Source: Cytobacillus horneckiae
GTDB lineage: Bacteria; Bacillota; Bacilli; Bacillales; Cytobacillaceae
Reading direction: 5' to 3'
Assembly: GCF_002835735.1 (NCBI RefSeq)
Contig: NZ_PISD01000023.1
Location: 1-54,749 of the forward strand
Length of the DNA: 54,749 nt
Shown here: piece by piece, positions 53,039 through 54,749 of the stretch
Numbering within the stretch: position 1 is the first letter of the stretch
How the letters are laid out: every line of letters starts with the position of its first letter
Translations under genes and position numbers: made by a program
The notes under the pieces: generated by a model
What the model saw: the letters and a program-made list of their open reading frames with translations, nothing else
What the model was told of the DNA's origin: nothing
Database searches by the model: none

Positions 53039-54334
53039 TTACACTTTAAGTTTTTCATCAGAAGTAAATTGCTCTTCCTCCGTTGACCCTTTTAAAGCTG
53101 TTGTGGAGGATGTTCCGCCTGTGATTGTCATTGATACTTGGTCAAAGTAACCAGTACCGACTTCCCGCTGGTGTCTTGTAGCAGTATAGCCTGACACTTC
53201 GCTTGCAAATTCAGCTTGCTGAAGCTCAGAGTATGCAGCCATGCCTCTGTCCTTATAGCCAAGGGCAAGTTCGAACATGCCATGATTTAAGGAATGGAAG
53301 CCTGCAAGCGTAACGAATTGGAATTTGTAGCCCATTTTCCCAAGCTCAACTTGGAATTTCGCAATTGTCTCTTCATCTAGCTTTTTCTTCCAGTTAAAAG
53401 ATGGAGAGCAGTTGTAGGCAAGCAATTTGCCCGGGAATTTGGCATGAATAGCGTCAGCAAATGCTTGCGCTTCCTCTAAGCTTGGCTCAGAAGTCTCACA
53501 CCAGATTAAGTCTGCATATGGCGCATACGCCAATCCTCTTGCAATCGCTTGATCCAAGCCGGCTTTTGTACGGAAGAATCCTTCCGGCGTTCTATCACCC
53601 GTAATGAATTCTTCATCATAAGGATCAACATCGCTTGTAATCAGGTCAGCCGCATTTGCGTCAGTTCTAGCGATAACAAGTGTTGGTACACCCATTACAT
53701 CTGCAGCAAGTCTGGCAGAGATTAAATTTTTTACTGCTGTTTGTGTTGGAAGAAGCACTTTTCCTCCTAAGTGACCACATTTCTTTTCAGAGGAAAGCTG
53801 ATCTTCAAAGTGAACACCGGCAGCTCCTGCTTCAACCATGCCTTTCATTAATTCAAATACATTAAGCTGTCCGCCAAAGCCAGCTTCTGCATCTGCTACG
53901 ATTGGCGCGAACCAGTCAATCGATTGGTCACCCTCTAAATGGTGAATCTGGTCAGCACGCTGTAAAGCCTGATTAATACGCTTTACTACATTCGGCACAC
54001 TGTTTGCAGGATATAAGCTTTGGTCAGGATACATATTACCAGAAAGGTTTGCATCAGCTGCTACTTGCCAGCCGCTTAAGTATATAGCTTTCAAGCCAGC
54101 TTTTACTTGCTGCACTGCTTGATTGCCTGTTAATGCACCAAGTGCATTAATAAAGTCTTCTTCATTAACTAGCTTCCATAGTTTTTCTGAGCCTTTGCGA
54201 GCCAATGTATGTTCAATGTCAATAGACCCTCTTAGTTTAATTACCTCTTCCGCCGTATATGGTCTCTCAATCCCTACCCAGCGTGAATCCGTTGCCCAGC
54301 TCTCTTCTAATTGACGTACTCTTTCGTTTGTCAT
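53039..54334 (-). CDS. aceA: Isocitrate lyase
   Basis: A 431-residue enzyme of the glyoxylate shunt, splitting isocitrate into succinate and glyoxylate and so allowing growth on acetate or fatty acids. Motifs: [33 protein letters not shown], the catalytic [14 protein letters not shown] (about residues 185-198, Cys in KKCGH), [16 protein letters not shown] and [20 protein letters not shown] precedes the ATG. No malate synthase gene is inside the window; it could be beyond the right edge. The promoter has a perfect inverted repeat and a cre-like site. Confidence 0.97.
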   Translation of the reverse strand: MTNERVRQLEESWATDSRWVGIERPYTAEEVIKLRGSIDIEHTLARKGSEKLWKLVNEEDFINALGALTGNQAVQQVKAGLKAIYLSGWQVAADANLSGNMYPDQSLYPANSVPNVVKRINQALQRADQIHHLEGDQSIDWFAPIVADAEAGFGGQLNVFELMKGMVEAGAAGVHFEDQLSSEKKCGHLGGKVLLPTQTAVKNLISARLAADVMGVPTLVIARTDANAADLITSDVDPYDEEFITGDRTPEGFFRTKAGLDQAIARGLAYAPYADLIWCETSEPSLEEAQAFADAIHAKFPGKLLAYNCSPSFNWKKKLDEETIAKFQVELGKMGYKFQFVTLAGFHSLNHGMFELALGYKDRGMAAYSELQQAEFASEVSGYTATRHQREVGTGYFDQVSMTITGGTSSTTALKGSTEEEQFTSDEKLKV

Positions 54335-54360
54335 TTGTAAAAATCCTCCCTTTATTGTTG

Positions 54361-54374
54361 AGTAAGCGTTTTTG
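54361..54374 (-). promoter_or_regulatory. cre-like site in the aceA leader
   Basis: On the minus strand CAAAAACGCTTACT, 11 of 14 positions agreeing with the CcpA consensus TGWNANCGNTNWCA and with a full AACG-CTT core. It lies between the -10 and the ribosome site, a usual place for repression by CcpA. Confidence 0.45.
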
Positions 54375-54419
54375 TTCCTGTCTTAGTTGTTGTATTACAA
54401 TAACTTATTTATATCTTGT

Positions 54420-54470
54420 ATTATATAACAGATAATTTAGAAATGGAACTGTTTAATTCTAAATTATCTG
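54420..54470 (-). promoter_or_regulatory. aceA promoter with a perfect 14-bp inverted repeat
   Basis: TATAAT at 54425-54420 and a weak -35 TTCCAT at 54448-54443 (17-bp spacer). CAGATAATTTAGAA (54429-54442) and TTCTAAATTATCTG (54457-54470) are perfect complements, 14 bases apart. One arm fills the -10/-35 spacer, so a repressor binding there would block RNA polymerase; a weak -35 fits regulation. The stretch 54471-54659 shows no gene. Confidence 0.7.
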
Positions 54471-54659
54471 AAATTATTTTCGACAGAATGTGACATTAAT
54501 CTTTGAGTGAGGATTTCATTTGGGAGATTATATTTGTGTTTATTGTGGTTATTTCAAGGTGATTTGGCTGTTTCTTTTTCCTTATCGTCCTATTATTTTC
54601 GGTATTTCTCTGTTTCGATTCTTTATCCGCCATCTCTTAGTAGCTGAGAAGAATCCGGC

Positions 54660-54688
54660 TAAAAAAAAAGCCACCCCCAAAGGGATGG
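54660..54688 (-). terminator. Terminator for a gene beyond the right edge
   Basis: AGCCATCCC-TTTG-GGGGTGGCT followed by nine T on the minus strand. Confidence 0.88.
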
Positions 54689-54703
54689 CTCACAACTGTA
54701 AAA

Positions 54704-54749
54704 TTAGTACATTTCAGAAGTTGTTTTTGCTTGCATGTGAAGCATGATG
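54704..54749 (-). CDS. C-terminal end of a gene running off the window
   Basis: The minus frame enters from the right edge as IMLHMQAKTTSEMY and stops at TAA (54706-54704). It is followed at once by the strong terminator. Too short to identify. Confidence 0.55.
   Translation of the reverse strand, partial: IMLHMQAKTTSEMY

Noticed and set aside
1..54749. CRISPR array, tRNA or rRNA genes
   Set aside because: No evenly spaced direct repeats and no cloverleaf or rRNA-like sequence were seen on either strand.

Overview
The window is chromosomal DNA from a low-GC Gram-positive spore-former of the Bacillaceae. The evidence is strong GGAGG-type ribosome sites, a gatCAB operon, PlsY, a PpaC-type pyrophosphatase, YueI, a Vpr-like protease, isocitrate lyase and YhjQ-like and CueP-like metal proteins. 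The genus cannot be fixed from the sequence alone. I see no rRNA, tRNA or CRISPR array.

Layout. (1) 0-11 kb is orderly, gene-dense housekeeping DNA. It holds a four-gene ECF sigma/anti-sigma/membrane operon (minus), plsY with a GNAT gene (plus), a phosphoesterase-methyltransferase-lactate-oxidase-type operon (minus), ppaC (plus), and a nitronate-monooxygenase/thioredoxin pair (minus). (2) 11-29.5 kb is an AT-rich accessory zone full of broken genes: a truncated recombinase, yitT with one frameshift, a polysaccharide deacetylase with two nonsense codons, a YqeK-like fragment, a ROK kinase reduced to its two ends, a Tn3 transposase tail, a cupredoxin and a ResA-like fragment, a GNAT with its middle deleted, and a headless flavin monooxygenase. 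Intact genes among them are an amidohydrolase, a LysR regulator, a TrmB/EamA pair and a copper/thiol group (MerR, CcdA-like, YhjQ-like four-helix Cys protein, CueP lipoprotein). (3) 29.6-48 kb is again mostly intact: a catalase with a long N-terminal extension, panE-APH-MOSC-DinB, an ABC exporter beside a LytTR protein fused to a dead ABC ATPase domain, three VOC genes, a chemotaxis receptor, a SolA-type oxidase and a 1244-residue subtilase. (4) 48.3-54.7 kb holds an IS3 remnant, gatCAB, yueI and aceA.

The two most interesting systems are in the accessory zone. First, between about 21.6 and 28.4 kb, small minus-strand genes (71-aa protein, VOC, GyrI-like, GNAT) are each followed, just past the stop codon, by a related two-hairpin repeat (core CTAA-CTGCCC). 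The arrangement resembles gene cassettes with attC-like tails, but no integron integrase is present. Second, the MerR / CcdA-like / cupredoxin / YhjQ-like / ResA-like / CueP group reads as one extracytoplasmic copper and thiol-redox module that is partly decaying. The MerR gene has a textbook 19-bp-spacer promoter.

Other regulatory structure: a perfect 14-bp inverted repeat over the aceA promoter, with a cre-like site downstream; a TAGTAGTT half-site shared by the trmB and eamA upstream regions; and a probable non-standard ATT start for the ECF sigma factor. All functions are assigned by reading motifs and recalled family resemblance. No database search was run.
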